The position numbers and the translations under genes are program-made. 63,373 nt of DNA from an uncultured Ruminococcus sp. Its GTDB lineage: Bacteria > Bacillota > Clostridia > Oscillospirales > Ruminococcaceae. Under the pieces are notes generated by a model. The model was not told where the DNA came from. It saw nothing but the letters and a program-made list of their open reading frames with translations, and made no database searches. Shown here piece after piece: positions 25,854-34,004 of this stretch (positions are counted from its first letter, which is position 1; every line of letters begins with the position of its first letter). The stretch lies in NCBI GenBank assembly GCA_945877315.1, contig CAMCRP010000012.1, forward strand, positions 1-63,373, written 5' to 3'.

Positions 25854-27161
25854 GTGGAAAACTATTGGAACAAAGAAATTGAATGTATGCCCCTTGAGGA
25901 CATGAAAAAGCTCCAGAGCGAGCGGCTTGTGGCTCAGGTAAAGCACGTTTACGACAATGTGCCTTACTACAAGAAGCTTATGGACGAAAAGGGCGTTACC
26001 CCCGATGACATCAAGTCGGTGGACGATCTTCATAAGCTGCCCTTCCTGACAAAGGCGGATCTTCGTGACGCTTATCCCTATGGGTTGCTGGCAAAGCCCC
26101 TTTCCGACTGCGTAAGAATTCAGTCCACTAGCGGAACTACGGGCAGACGTGTGGTTGCATTCTACACCCAGCACGACATTGACCTTTGGGAGGATTGCTG
26201 TGCAAGAGCTATAGTTGCGGCAGGCGGAACAAAGGACGATGTTTGTCAGGTATGCTACGGCTACGGTCTGTTCACAGGAGGTCCCGGTCTGAACGGCGGT
26301 TCTCATAAGGTCGGCTGTCTGACACTGCCTATGTCCTCGGGAAATACCGAAAGGCAGATACAGTTTATGCAGGACCTGGGCTCGACTATCATCTGCTGTA
26401 CTCCTTCCTATGCTGCATATATCGGCGAAACTATCAAGGAAATGGGCATTTCCCCCGATGACATAAAGCTGAAAGCAGGTATCTTCGGTGCGGAGCCGTG
26501 GACAGAGGAAATGCGCCGTGAGATAGAGAAGTCCCTGGGCATCAAGGCTTACGATATTTACGGTCTGACCGAAACAAGCGGTCCGGGCGTTGCATTTGAA
26601 TGCTGCGAGCAGCACGGTATGCACATTAACGAGGATAACTTTATCCCCGAGATAATCGACCCCGACACAGGCGAGGTTCTTCCCGAGGGTACAAAGGGCG
26701 AGCTGGTATTCACAAGCATTACCAAGGAGGCTTTCCCCCTGCTCAGATACAGAACCCGTGATATCTGCGTGCTGACAAGAGAAAAATGCTCCTGCGGCAG
26801 AACTCTTATCAGAATGTCCAAGCCTATGGGCAGAAGCGACGATATGATGATCATCAGGGGCGTAAACGTGTTCCCGTCCCAGATCGAAACTGTACTTATC
26901 AAGCAGGGCTATGCGCCTAACTATCAGATAGAGGTTGACAGAGTGAATAACACCGATACTCTGGACGTTTACGTTGAAATGTCACAGGAGCAGTTCTCCG
27001 ACCAAATGAAGGACATTCAGGACAAGGAGAAGGAGCTTGTTGCGGCTATCACTCAGATGCTGGGAATCCGTCCCAAGGTACATCTTGTATCTCCCAAGAC
27101 CATTGCTCGTTCCGAGGGTAAGGCTGTAAGAGTTATCGACAAGCGTAAGCTGCACGACTGA
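25854..27161 (+). CDS. paaK: Phenylacetate-CoA ligase
   Basis: An adenylate-forming enzyme of 435 aa that activates phenylacetate or a related aryl acid with CoA and ATP. The AMP-binding loop STSGTTGRRVV, the motif YGLTETSGPG and the C-terminal VFPSQIE are present. The start is taken as GTG at 25854, nine bases after GGAGG. An ATG at 25809 overlapping the iorB stop lacks a ribosome site and would add 15 unrelated residues. Placed after ior genes it may run in reverse, converting aryl-CoA to free acid with ATP formation, as proposed for such clusters; this direction is inference. Confidence 0.93.
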   Translation: MENYWNKEIECMPLEDMKKLQSERLVAQVKHVYDNVPYYKKLMDEKGVTPDDIKSVDDLHKLPFLTKADLRDAYPYGLLAKPLSDCVRIQSTSGTTGRRVVAFYTQHDIDLWEDCCARAIVAAGGTKDDVCQVCYGYGLFTGGPGLNGGSHKVGCLTLPMSSGNTERQIQFMQDLGSTIICCTPSYAAYIGETIKEMGISPDDIKLKAGIFGAEPWTEEMRREIEKSLGIKAYDIYGLTETSGPGVAFECCEQHGMHINEDNFIPEIIDPDTGEVLPEGTKGELVFTSITKEAFPLLRYRTRDICVLTREKCSCGRTLIRMSKPMGRSDDMMIIRGVNVFPSQIETVLIKQGYAPNYQIEVDRVNNTDTLDVYVEMSQEQFSDQMKDIQDKEKELVAAITQMLGIRPKVHLVSPKTIARSEGKAVRVIDKRKLHD

Positions 27162-27280
27162 GAGGATTGACCCCTCTGTCAAATCGTTCGGCAAATAGCT
27201 GAATGAATAAAGCTTGCCGCTCGACAGACAGGTTTTAATAATCATACATACAAAATCCAACCGACAAAGGAGGAACTATT

Positions 27281-27712
27281 ATGTCCATTAAGCAGATCTC
27301 AATTTTCGTTGAAAACAAGCCCGGAAAGCTTTCCGCAGTTACCGCACTTCTCAGGGATAACGGCATTGACATCAGAGCACTTTGTATTGCCGATACTAAG
27401 GATTTCGGAATTCTCAGACTTATTGTCAGCAATCCCGACAAGGCATGTGAGGTGCTGAAGGCGGCTGACTGCACAGTTACTGTTACCAACGTTATAGCTA
27501 TCGGAATCTCCGACAAGCCCGGCGGACTTGCAGCTGCGGTGGAGGTTCTCTATGCCGCTAACATCAGTGTTGAATATATGTACGCTTTCATCTCCAAGAG
27601 CGACAGCGAGGCTTACGTTATTCTGAGAGTTCAGAACAACGAAACAGCGTCCGCTGCTCTGGAGGAAAACGGCTTCAAGGTTCTTTCTCCCGAGGACGTT
27701 TACGAGGTTTGA
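27281..27712 (+). CDS. Tandem ACT-domain protein
   Basis: The 143-aa product is two ACT domains: KQISIFVENKPGKLSAVT (about 4-21) and AIGISDKPGGLAAAVEVL (about 73-90). ACT domains bind amino acids and this stand-alone form is commonly found next to paaK and ior genes, where it is thought to sense aromatic amino acids. AGGAGG lies nine bases before the ATG. It follows paaK by 119 bp, so it may be transcribed with it. Confidence 0.9.
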   Translation: MSIKQISIFVENKPGKLSAVTALLRDNGIDIRALCIADTKDFGILRLIVSNPDKACEVLKAADCTVTVTNVIAIGISDKPGGLAAAVEVLYAANISVEYMYAFISKSDSEAYVILRVQNNETASAALEENGFKVLSPEDVYEV

Positions 27713-27729
27713 TTTTTCATCTTGCAAAT

Positions 27730-27864
27730 AAAAGCAGGGCATCGTCATTAGGGAAGTACCGATAAAGAAGTAATTATCGGTACCGAGCGGCAAACTTTGT
27801 TCATTTCGCTATTTATCGAACGAAATGACAAAGGGGTCGCCCCTTAGGCGGTGTCCTGCTTTTT
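27730..27864 (+). other. Multi-hairpin element ending in a terminator stem
   Basis: An outer stem AAAAGCAGG (27730-27738) pairs with CCTGCTTTT (27855-27863) and is followed by a T-rich tract. Inside lie three separate hairpins: GTACCGATAA/TTATCGGTAC (27756-27783), TCATTTCG/CGAAATGA (about 27801-27828) and AAGGGG-TCG-CCCCTT (about 27831-27845). It stands downstream of the ACT gene and would stop transcription. It may be a structured RNA or a small mobile repeat inserted in a terminator loop. Confidence 0.5.
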
Positions 27865-28246
27865 ATTATAGTATATACTATATATAATGTGAAAAACAAA
27901 GCAAGATAGTCAGCAAACTGTTGTATCCGATGAAAAATGCAAAGTTTGTTTCTTTTGCATATATATTGCGTTGAAAGATAGGCGTGATTGTGCAAATATA
28001 CCGACAAATCAAAGATTTTTGCAAAAATTTCACCCTAAAAAACGGGGAAATGTTCTCAGAAATGACAAATACTTACAGGCAAAACCTTTGAAGCTGTAAG
28101 CGGTTTCGGGGTTTTGTTTGTTTTGCATAAGTGAATGTTAATTTTCTGTGTAGGTTCAACGAAATCAAAGTTAAATACAGGGGTTATCCGTCGAACGGAC
28201 AAGTATCTTTTGTGCAGGTTCAACAAATCACCCCTCGGTTTTTCGT
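27865..28246. other. Non-coding interval
   Basis: No plausible gene is seen here. A pair of related motifs, GGTTCAACGAAATC (about 28152) and GGTTCAACAAATC (about 28217), occurs about 65 bp apart, and a CTTACAG/CTGTAAG hairpin lies near 28070-28100. These could be operator or structural elements for the next promoter, but nothing more can be said. Confidence 0.4.
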
Positions 28247-28275
28247 TTGACAAATGGGCTTGATTTAGCTATAAT
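28247..28275 (+). promoter_or_regulatory. Promoter of the G5/3D wall protein gene
   Basis: Perfect TTGACA (28247-28252) and TATAAT (28270-28275) boxes with a 17-bp spacer. The leader to the start codon is about 130 nt and contains two hairpins (ACAGCGGCCGCTGT near 28301, and CCCGATAA/TTTATCGGG near 28360). Confidence 0.85.
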
Positions 28276-28414
28276 AACGAAAGACTACAAAACGGTTACG
28301 AAAACAGCGGCCGCTGTAATTATTTTGTAACTATCAGAACGATGTTCTGTTATGAAGCCCGATAAGGCTTTATCGGGAATCATTAGCTTTGTATTTGAAA
28401 GGAACTACCGATTT

Positions 28415-29410
28415 ATGAGCAGATTTACACGAATTGACCATTCGGCTGAAACAGAATCCGCACAGAAAAAGGCTGTTATAAAAATAGCAGGCTCCGCATT
28501 CACTGCACTGGCACTTGCCGCATTTATCGGCGGCATTGCAGGGGACGGACAGGACGCATATGACTCCTCCGCAATTGAGGATAGGCTGTCTGCGTACTAT
28601 TACGAGGAGCCTGAGGAAATACCCGAGCCGCAGTTCTTTGAGGTAACACTAACTGCGGACGGCAAAGACTATAAGCTTTCCTACGAGGAGGGTTCGGACG
28701 CAACGGTCGCTGACGTTCTCAGTGGCGCAGGCGTTACCGTTGACGATGATGACCTTATTAACGTGGGACTTAATGAGAAGATAAACAAGAACACAGACAT
28801 TGTTATCAACCGTGTTGAAAAGCAGTACGAGGTTTCAGTGGAAACCATCGACTACAAGACAAATTACAAGAATGATCCCAACTATGTTGTGGGACACAGT
28901 GAGGTCGTTGTGGAGGGCGAGGAAGGCTCCGTTGAGATAACCGAGCTTGTGACCTACATAGACGGCAAGGAAACAAAGTCCGAGGTGGTCAGCAAGGCAG
29001 TTACCGAGCCTGTTGACAAGGTCGTTCTGAACGGCACCTGTCCCGCTAAGCCCATTTCTCAGTTGACCGCTCCCGAAAGTCTGGTTTTTGACGAGAACGG
29101 CGCACCTGTTTCCTACAGTCATATTATCACGGGAAAATCCTGCGCATATTCCGCAAAACCCGGCGCAAAGACAGCCAGCGGCAGAACTGCAATGGTCGGA
29201 TATGTTGCTGTTGACCCCGCAATTATCCCCTACGGCACCGAGCTGTATATTGCAACCACCGATAATTCCGCTGTTTACGGCTACGCTATTGCCGCAGACA
29301 CTGGCACGGCACTTCTTGACGGACGCATTGCTGTTGACCTGTTTATGGAAAGCTATGACGCTTCCTGCGAATGGGGCGCACGTCAGGTGAATATTTACGT
29401 GTTGAATTGA
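28415..29410 (+). CDS. G5 and 3D domain cell wall protein (YabE-like)
   Basis: The 331-aa product has an N-terminal membrane anchor or signal (about 24-44), a ubiquitin-like DUF348 domain (about 72-135), a G5 domain (about 137-215), and a C-terminal 3D domain beginning at TASGRTAMVGYVAVDP. The 3D domain is the lytic double-psi barrel found in Rpf/YabE/MltA-related murein hydrolases; its Asp residues appear in AADTGTALLDGRIAVDLF. It probably cleaves peptidoglycan at the cell surface during growth or outgrowth. The ATG at 28415 is supported by AAAGGA upstream. An ATG at 28352 lies within the leader hairpin and is less likely. Confidence 0.88.
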   Translation: MSRFTRIDHSAETESAQKKAVIKIAGSAFTALALAAFIGGIAGDGQDAYDSSAIEDRLSAYYYEEPEEIPEPQFFEVTLTADGKDYKLSYEEGSDATVADVLSGAGVTVDDDDLINVGLNEKINKNTDIVINRVEKQYEVSVETIDYKTNYKNDPNYVVGHSEVVVEGEEGSVEITELVTYIDGKETKSEVVSKAVTEPVDKVVLNGTCPAKPISQLTAPESLVFDENGAPVSYSHIITGKSCAYSAKPGAKTASGRTAMVGYVAVDPAIIPYGTELYIATTDNSAVYGYAIAADTGTALLDGRIAVDLFMESYDASCEWGARQVNIYVLN

Positions 29411-29423
29411 TTTGAATAATACG

Positions 29424-29451
29424 ACCGTTCAGACCTTCGGGCTTGAACGGT
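29424..29451 (+). terminator. Terminator after the G5/3D gene
   Basis: An 8-bp stem ACCGTTCA/TGAACGGT extended by a CC-TTCG-GG tetraloop is followed by TTTGTTTTT. Confidence 0.85.
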
Positions 29452-29471
29452 TTTGTTTTTGGACGAAAAAA

Positions 29472-29496
29472 GCCCCCTATCATTTCGACAGGGGGC
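29472..29496 (-). terminator. Terminator after purA
   Basis: The stem GCCCCCT/AGGGGGC with an 11-nt loop is followed on the minus strand by TTTTTTC, 22 bp after the purA stop. Confidence 0.85.
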
Positions 29497-29517
29497 GATA
29501 CTGTTATATCGGAAAAA

Positions 29518-30792
29518 TTATCTTTCCAGCTGCTGAGTTCTGTCGGGGCCAACGCCTACCATGCCGATATGACATTCGCAGAGCTCTTCCAGCTTTTCGA
29601 TGTACTTCTTGCAGATGTCGGGCAGCTCGTCAAAGCTCTTGCAGCCTGAGATGTCCTCGTTGAAGCCTTCAAACTCTTCGTAAACAGGCTCACAGTCCGC
29701 AAGCTCTTCGAGAGCGGCGGGGTAATCCTTGAGGATAGAACCGTCGGGCTTCTTGTAGGCAACGCAAATTTTGAGCTTGTCAAGTCCGCTGAGAGTGTCC
29801 AGCTTGTTGATAACAAGGCAGTCAAGACCGTTTACACGAACAGCGTGACGAACGATTACCGCATCGAACCAGCCTGTTCTTCTGGGTCTGCCTGTTACCG
29901 TGCCGAATTCGTGACCCTGATTTCTGATGAAATCGCCTGTTTCGTCGTTAAGCTCGGTGGGGAAGGGACCCTTGCCCACTCTTGTGGTATAAGCCTTTGC
30001 AACGCCGTAAACCTTGTCTATAACACGGGGTCCGACGCCTGTTCCTACGCAAACGCCCGCAGCCAGAGGGTGGGAGCTGGTAACATAAGGGTATGTTCCG
30101 AAATCAATGTCAAGGAGAGTAGCCTGTGCGCCCTCAAAGAGGATAGTTTTGCCCGCCTTGTGAGCTTCGTATGCCATAACGGAAACGTCCGCCAGATAGC
30201 CTGCAAGACGCTTGCCGTACTCGGTGTATTCCTTGATAGTCGCTTCGATGTCAACGGGTTCGCCGCCGTATACCTCGGTGATTATCTTGTTTTTCAGCTT
30301 GCCTGTGGTTCTTGCCTTTTCAGCGAAGATCTCGGGGTGAACAAGGTCATAGAAGCGGATTCCGCAGCGTTCGTACTTGTCCATATATGTAGGACCGATA
30401 CCTCTGCCTGTGGTGCCGATGTCGGAGCCGCCTCTGAACTTCTCGGACAGTCCGTCAAGCTTAATGTGCCAGGGCATAATAATGTGAGCTCTGGGGTCGA
30501 TTTTCAGATTGTCGAAGGAGATACCTCTTGCACTCATTCCGTCTATCTCGCCGAGAAGATCCTTAGGGTCGAGAACAACACCTGCGCCGATAAGACAGAG
30601 AGTATCTTTATAGAGAATACCCGAGGGGATAAGGTGAAGCTTGTAGACCTCACCGTTGCTTTCAACGGTGTGTCCTGCGTTATTTCCGCCCTGAGAACGG
30701 ATAACAACATCTGCTCTGGAAGCAAGAATGTCAATGACCTTACCCTTGCCTTCATCTCCCCACTGGGTACCGATAACAATATTTGCGGGCAT
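29518..30792 (-). CDS. purA: Adenylosuccinate synthetase
   Basis: PurA joins IMP and aspartate with GTP hydrolysis, the first step from IMP to AMP. The N-terminal GTP-binding motif TQWGDEGKGKVID, the catalytic loop GNNAGHTVESNG and the signature GIGPTYMDK are all present in a normal 424 aa. AGGAA lies seven bases before the ATG. It is a single gene with its own consensus promoter (30864-30892) and terminator. Confidence 0.98.
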   Translation of the reverse strand: MPANIVIGTQWGDEGKGKVIDILASRADVVIRSQGGNNAGHTVESNGEVYKLHLIPSGILYKDTLCLIGAGVVLDPKDLLGEIDGMSARGISFDNLKIDPRAHIIMPWHIKLDGLSEKFRGGSDIGTTGRGIGPTYMDKYERCGIRFYDLVHPEIFAEKARTTGKLKNKIITEVYGGEPVDIEATIKEYTEYGKRLAGYLADVSVMAYEAHKAGKTILFEGAQATLLDIDFGTYPYVTSSHPLAAGVCVGTGVGPRVIDKVYGVAKAYTTRVGKGPFPTELNDETGDFIRNQGHEFGTVTGRPRRTGWFDAVIVRHAVRVNGLDCLVINKLDTLSGLDKLKICVAYKKPDGSILKDYPAALEELADCEPVYEEFEGFNEDISGCKSFDELPDICKKYIEKLEELCECHIGMVGVGPDRTQQLER

Positions 30793-30863
30793 TTTATTTC
30801 CTCATTTCATATAATTTTTTGCGGTTGAATCGCTTACGGAGTATATCCGCTTTAACCTATTGA

Positions 30864-30892
30864 ATTATACCATACTTATGTCAAAATGTCAA
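30864..30892 (-). promoter_or_regulatory. Promoter of purA
   Basis: On the minus strand perfect TTGACA (30887-30892) and TATAAT (30864-30869) boxes have a 17-bp spacer. The leader of about 65 nt holds a GCGG-rich hairpin possibility but no recognised purine riboswitch. Confidence 0.85.
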
Positions 30893-30918
30893 TAATCTTT
30901 ATCTCCGAAACCAAAAAA

Positions 30919-30944
30919 ATCCGCTGCTTTTGCGGGCAGCGGAT
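30919..30944 (-). terminator. Terminator after the pseudopilin gene
   Basis: A perfect 9-bp stem ATCCGCTGC/GCAGCGGAT with an 8-nt loop is followed by TTTTTT on the minus strand, 8 bp past the stop codon. Confidence 0.85.
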
Positions 30945-30952
30945 CATGGAGA

Positions 30953-31447
30953 TCAATCTGTCAGGTTTTCGTTGACATCGTTATTGGGATAATAACAGCC
31001 TAAAGGCATTGACGAGCTCATGCTGTCATAAACCTGTGCCGGGGTCAATCTCACAACATCGGATTCGTTAATGGGTCTGTCGCTCCATACGGCGTATGTG
31101 CAGCCGATACCTGCGCTGTCAACCACAAATCCGAAATATCCGTCAAAAGCATTGCCGAGATATTTGTTTACATCGCAGTCGTCGTTTCCGCTGCTGTGTG
31201 CAATGCCGTCGGCTGCACCCGTGTAAATTGCGTTTGGAGCATATACACCGCCCTGTGCGCTGAGATTTGTAAGAGCCAATTGGGTGCCTTCAAAAACATG
31301 CCTTGCCTGAGCCTGATATTTTGATGCTCTGGATTCCTTTACCATTCCGAAGAACATGGGTGTAAGAATGGCTGCCAAAGCGGCAACAATTGCTATTACA
31401 ACTATCAGTTCAATAAGTGTAAAACCCTTTAATTTCCTTTCCTTCAT
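30953..31447 (-). CDS. Type IV pilin-like (pseudopilin) protein
   Basis: The 164-aa product starts with a class III prepilin signal: basic leader MKERKLKG, cleavage before Phe, then the hydrophobic helix FTLIELIVVIAIVAALAAI with Glu at mature position 5. The following coiled region and small Gly/Asn-rich globular part are typical of pilins and type II pseudopilins. The ATG at 31447 is preceded by GGGGGCG. No prepilin peptidase, assembly ATPase or platform gene is nearby, so the partner machinery must be elsewhere. It has its own promoter and terminator. Confidence 0.85.
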   Translation of the reverse strand: MKERKLKGFTLIELIVVIAIVAALAAILTPMFFGMVKESRASKYQAQARHVFEGTQLALTNLSAQGGVYAPNAIYTGAADGIAHSSGNDDCDVNKYLGNAFDGYFGFVVDSAGIGCTYAVWSDRPINESDVVRLTPAQVYDSMSSSMPLGCYYPNNDVNENLTD

Positions 31448-31511
31448 AAATTCGCCCCCAAAAATTAATATATAAAAATTATAGTATTTGAACAATAATT
31501 ATTATAATTTT

Positions 31512-31540
31512 ATGATACACTATTTTATGCTTAATGTCAA
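31512..31540 (-). promoter_or_regulatory. Promoter of the pseudopilin gene
   Basis: On the minus strand TTGACA (31535-31540), a 17-bp spacer and TATCAT (31512-31517) lie about 65 bp upstream of the start. Confidence 0.65.
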
Positions 31541-31728
31541 GCAGTTTGTGAATTACAATTTAATTTAGCAATAGAAAAATTATTAATATAATCTAATATT
31601 TGTGTACAAATTGCATAATAAAGTGCCTTTAATCATAGAATCGAATACGTTTTCGGTATATAAGCGGTAAATTATTAGCAGAATATGCTTCAAAAAGCAA
31701 GCTGTCTTGCTGTGAAAATTCGGTATTG

Positions 31729-31757
31729 TTGACAAAATTCACGTAGTATGATAAAAT
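31729..31757 (+). promoter_or_regulatory. Promoter of the 31804-35736 cluster
   Basis: TTGACA (31729-31734), a 17-bp spacer and TAAAAT (31752-31757) lie 46 bp before the first gene. The four genes that follow have gaps under 35 bp and one terminator at 35744, so they form a likely operon. Confidence 0.7.
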
Positions 31758-31803
31758 AAGAGTACAATAATATGTCGTATTATCCCGAAAGGAAGTTATA
31801 AAT

Positions 31804-33039
31804 ATGTCAATAAAGATCGAATTTACAGCAAAGCTCAGAAATAAATCCAAGCTTATCCCCGAGCTGAAAAGATTATCCGCAAAATACGGCTGCAGAATGG
31901 GCATGAGAGAGCAGAATATTATGCTCATTTTCTGCAACTGCGGAATTATGAAGATGACTGTGGGCGATACGAGAATAAGCGGTTCGGCTCAGACAAATAT
32001 CGCAGGTGCGGGCTTCCATGCCGCTGCAGTTGACCTCCTTTGCGAGCTGGAGGACAACACCAATATGGATATACATATCACCGACCCCACGGGCTACTCC
32101 CTCCACAAGAACTTCAACAGGCTGAAAAAGGAGCATATGAACGTATGGCTTTCAAGTATCCTGAGGATACCTATGGAGCGTCCCATTTCGGCATATCAGT
32201 ACTGCATGGGCTATGATGTAAACAGCTATATGCCCGAAAATATAGGCGGAACTGTCGTTACTCCCGTGGGCAGATTTTCCATAGCGGGGCTGAAAAAGCG
32301 AATTGCCGAAAAGGGTATAGAGGACTTTGCACGGGACTTCTTCATCTGGAGCAACCGTGAAAAAGACGCCCTTTACAGCCGAAACAATGCCCTTTATCTT
32401 ATGGCGACGCTTTGCTGCTTCAAGCCCTCCGAGCGTTCCGAATCGGACAAGAACGCTAACGGTGCTGTTCTGGCGCATCTGGAAAAGGCTCTGGAGCTGG
32501 ACAGAAACTTACCGTTCCCCAAAAAGGAATATCTGGAAATTTGCGCCCTGGCAGGGCAGGAACCGAAGGATATTGAAGATGTCCCCGAAATGGAAACGGA
32601 ATATCCCATAGGATACAGAAGAAGCGATGTTGTTTACAGAATGGGCAACCTGAACGTTACCCTTCCCGGTGACTTTCTGACTGCCGCCGACCCCGAGGAC
32701 GAGTGTCAGCTGTTTACCAACGGCGAAAAGACCGACCGCATTACCGTGAGAATGAAGGCGGTTCGCACAACTACGCCCCCCGAGCTGGATTCGGAAATTT
32801 TCAAGGACAGCACAGGACCTGTCGTTGACTTTGACTGCGGTGCGGGCAGGTGCAGAATGGGCAATATGCGCCGTCACGACGAGGTGATGAAGAAGGATTT
32901 CTTTACCACATGCGCTGTTGTTGTCTGCGACATGCAGGCGTCTATTGTCAGCATAAGCTATGAAAACGAGAAGGACAGAGTATGGGCTGAACGCACTATC
33001 AGGCGCATGAACGCAGTAAGCACACCGAAGGCACAATAA
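31804..33039 (+). CDS. Unknown protein, first gene of a PARG-containing cluster
   Basis: The 411-aa product is not recognised. It has no signal peptide or clear membrane segment, is Cys-containing, and falls into three parts: an N-terminal alpha/beta region (about 1-100), a middle helical region with a HLEKALELDRNLPFPKKEYL stretch (about 220-245), and a beta-rich C-terminal part from about 275 (VYRMGNLNVTLPGDFLTAAD) ending in a charged helix. A GAAAGGAAG ribosome site precedes the ATG. It starts the cluster and is followed 13 bp later by the first of two paralogs. A role with ADP-ribose-related chemistry is suggested only by neighbourhood. Confidence 0.65.
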   Translation: MSIKIEFTAKLRNKSKLIPELKRLSAKYGCRMGMREQNIMLIFCNCGIMKMTVGDTRISGSAQTNIAGAGFHAAAVDLLCELEDNTNMDIHITDPTGYSLHKNFNRLKKEHMNVWLSSILRIPMERPISAYQYCMGYDVNSYMPENIGGTVVTPVGRFSIAGLKKRIAEKGIEDFARDFFIWSNREKDALYSRNNALYLMATLCCFKPSERSESDKNANGAVLAHLEKALELDRNLPFPKKEYLEICALAGQEPKDIEDVPEMETEYPIGYRRSDVVYRMGNLNVTLPGDFLTAADPEDECQLFTNGEKTDRITVRMKAVRTTTPPELDSEIFKDSTGPVVDFDCGAGRCRMGNMRRHDEVMKKDFFTTCAVVVCDMQASIVSISYENEKDRVWAERTIRRMNAVSTPKAQ

Positions 33040-33052
33040 AAGAGGTGTTTAT

Positions 33053-33973
33053 GTGACTGCTTTTGATTACATTGTAAACAGTGTGAAGGACAGCTTTGTC
33101 GGCGAGGAATATCCCGATGTGTATATTCTTTCGGGAAAAAATACATTTAATTGGGATTCACCTAAGGACTCACATAAATACGATCTGCTCAACAGCTTTT
33201 TTGATGAGGATCATTACAAGGACAATTCGGGAAATGAGTGCTATACTGTCAGCAGAGAGTATATGGAAAAGCTGAAAAGCATTGAGGTCACCTTTGACGA
33301 GAAAACAGAGGAGTATGACACCAATACCCGCAGACCGTATTATCAGCTGCGGGGAAAGCGTATCAGCGAAGAACAGGCGTTGGAGTTTATCCGACTGACA
33401 GACAGTGCTTTTTTTGACCCGAGATGCCCCGAGGAAGGGCAGTGCTTTTATCGGATAAGTATGCAAAGTGACCTGTTTACAAATTTCTTTTCCAATGGTC
33501 TTGTTCACCCGAACGGCGTTGTGGGTATGAACGGGATCATGAGCAAATATCCCAATATTTACGAGCTGTTTGTGGAATTTGTGAGTATGTCTGCAAGGTT
33601 TCCGTTTTTGGATTTTATAATAGGTATTACTTGGTGGGACGAAACCCCGCCTGAGGAGTTTGACAAGATCTTTACCCCAGGTTATGAAGCCCCCGCTTAT
33701 TTCCCAAATTTCACGAAAAATCTGGATATCGGCGTGTGGGTGCATGATAGTAAGGTGGAATTTTTATCTCCAGATAATGCGGCGAAAAAGTATAAGGAAT
33801 ACGAAAAGCTTTACGGTGAAGCAGACGGTAAGATATACTGCGATAAAAGAAACGGAGAGCCAAATCTTGCGGACTTTTTCGAAAAATGCCTTAAAGCAAA
33901 CGGTGTTGACGGCGAAGAAATAAAGAAGCGGCTGGAAAAATTCCAAGATAATTTTATGCAATTCGAAAAATAA
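33053..33973 (+). CDS. Unknown protein, paralog A
   Basis: A 306-aa acidic soluble protein with no recognised domain. It begins TAFDYIVNSVKDSF and shares its whole length with the next gene (paralog B), including the motifs RRPYYQLRGK, GLVHPNG and VGMNGIM, and the C-terminal YKEYEKLYGEADGKIYCDKR. The start is GTG at 33053 after AGAGG. Its last 25 residues (beyond NGVDGEE) are a charged helix missing from paralog B. The pattern GVVGMNGIM-KYPxxYELFxEFVSM is the best conserved part and may mark a functional core. Confidence 0.65.
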   Translation: MTAFDYIVNSVKDSFVGEEYPDVYILSGKNTFNWDSPKDSHKYDLLNSFFDEDHYKDNSGNECYTVSREYMEKLKSIEVTFDEKTEEYDTNTRRPYYQLRGKRISEEQALEFIRLTDSAFFDPRCPEEGQCFYRISMQSDLFTNFFSNGLVHPNGVVGMNGIMSKYPNIYELFVEFVSMSARFPFLDFIIGITWWDETPPEEFDKIFTPGYEAPAYFPNFTKNLDIGVWVHDSKVEFLSPDNAAKKYKEYEKLYGEADGKIYCDKRNGEPNLADFFEKCLKANGVDGEEIKKRLEKFQDNFMQFEK

Positions 33974-34004
33974 GTGCATCGGAAACAATAAAAGAGGGGT
34001 TGAT

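Noticed and set aside
28276-28414. ydaO-type c-di-AMP riboswitch
   Set aside because: I looked for the conserved ydaO motifs because this class often precedes similar wall hydrolases, and did not find them in the leader.
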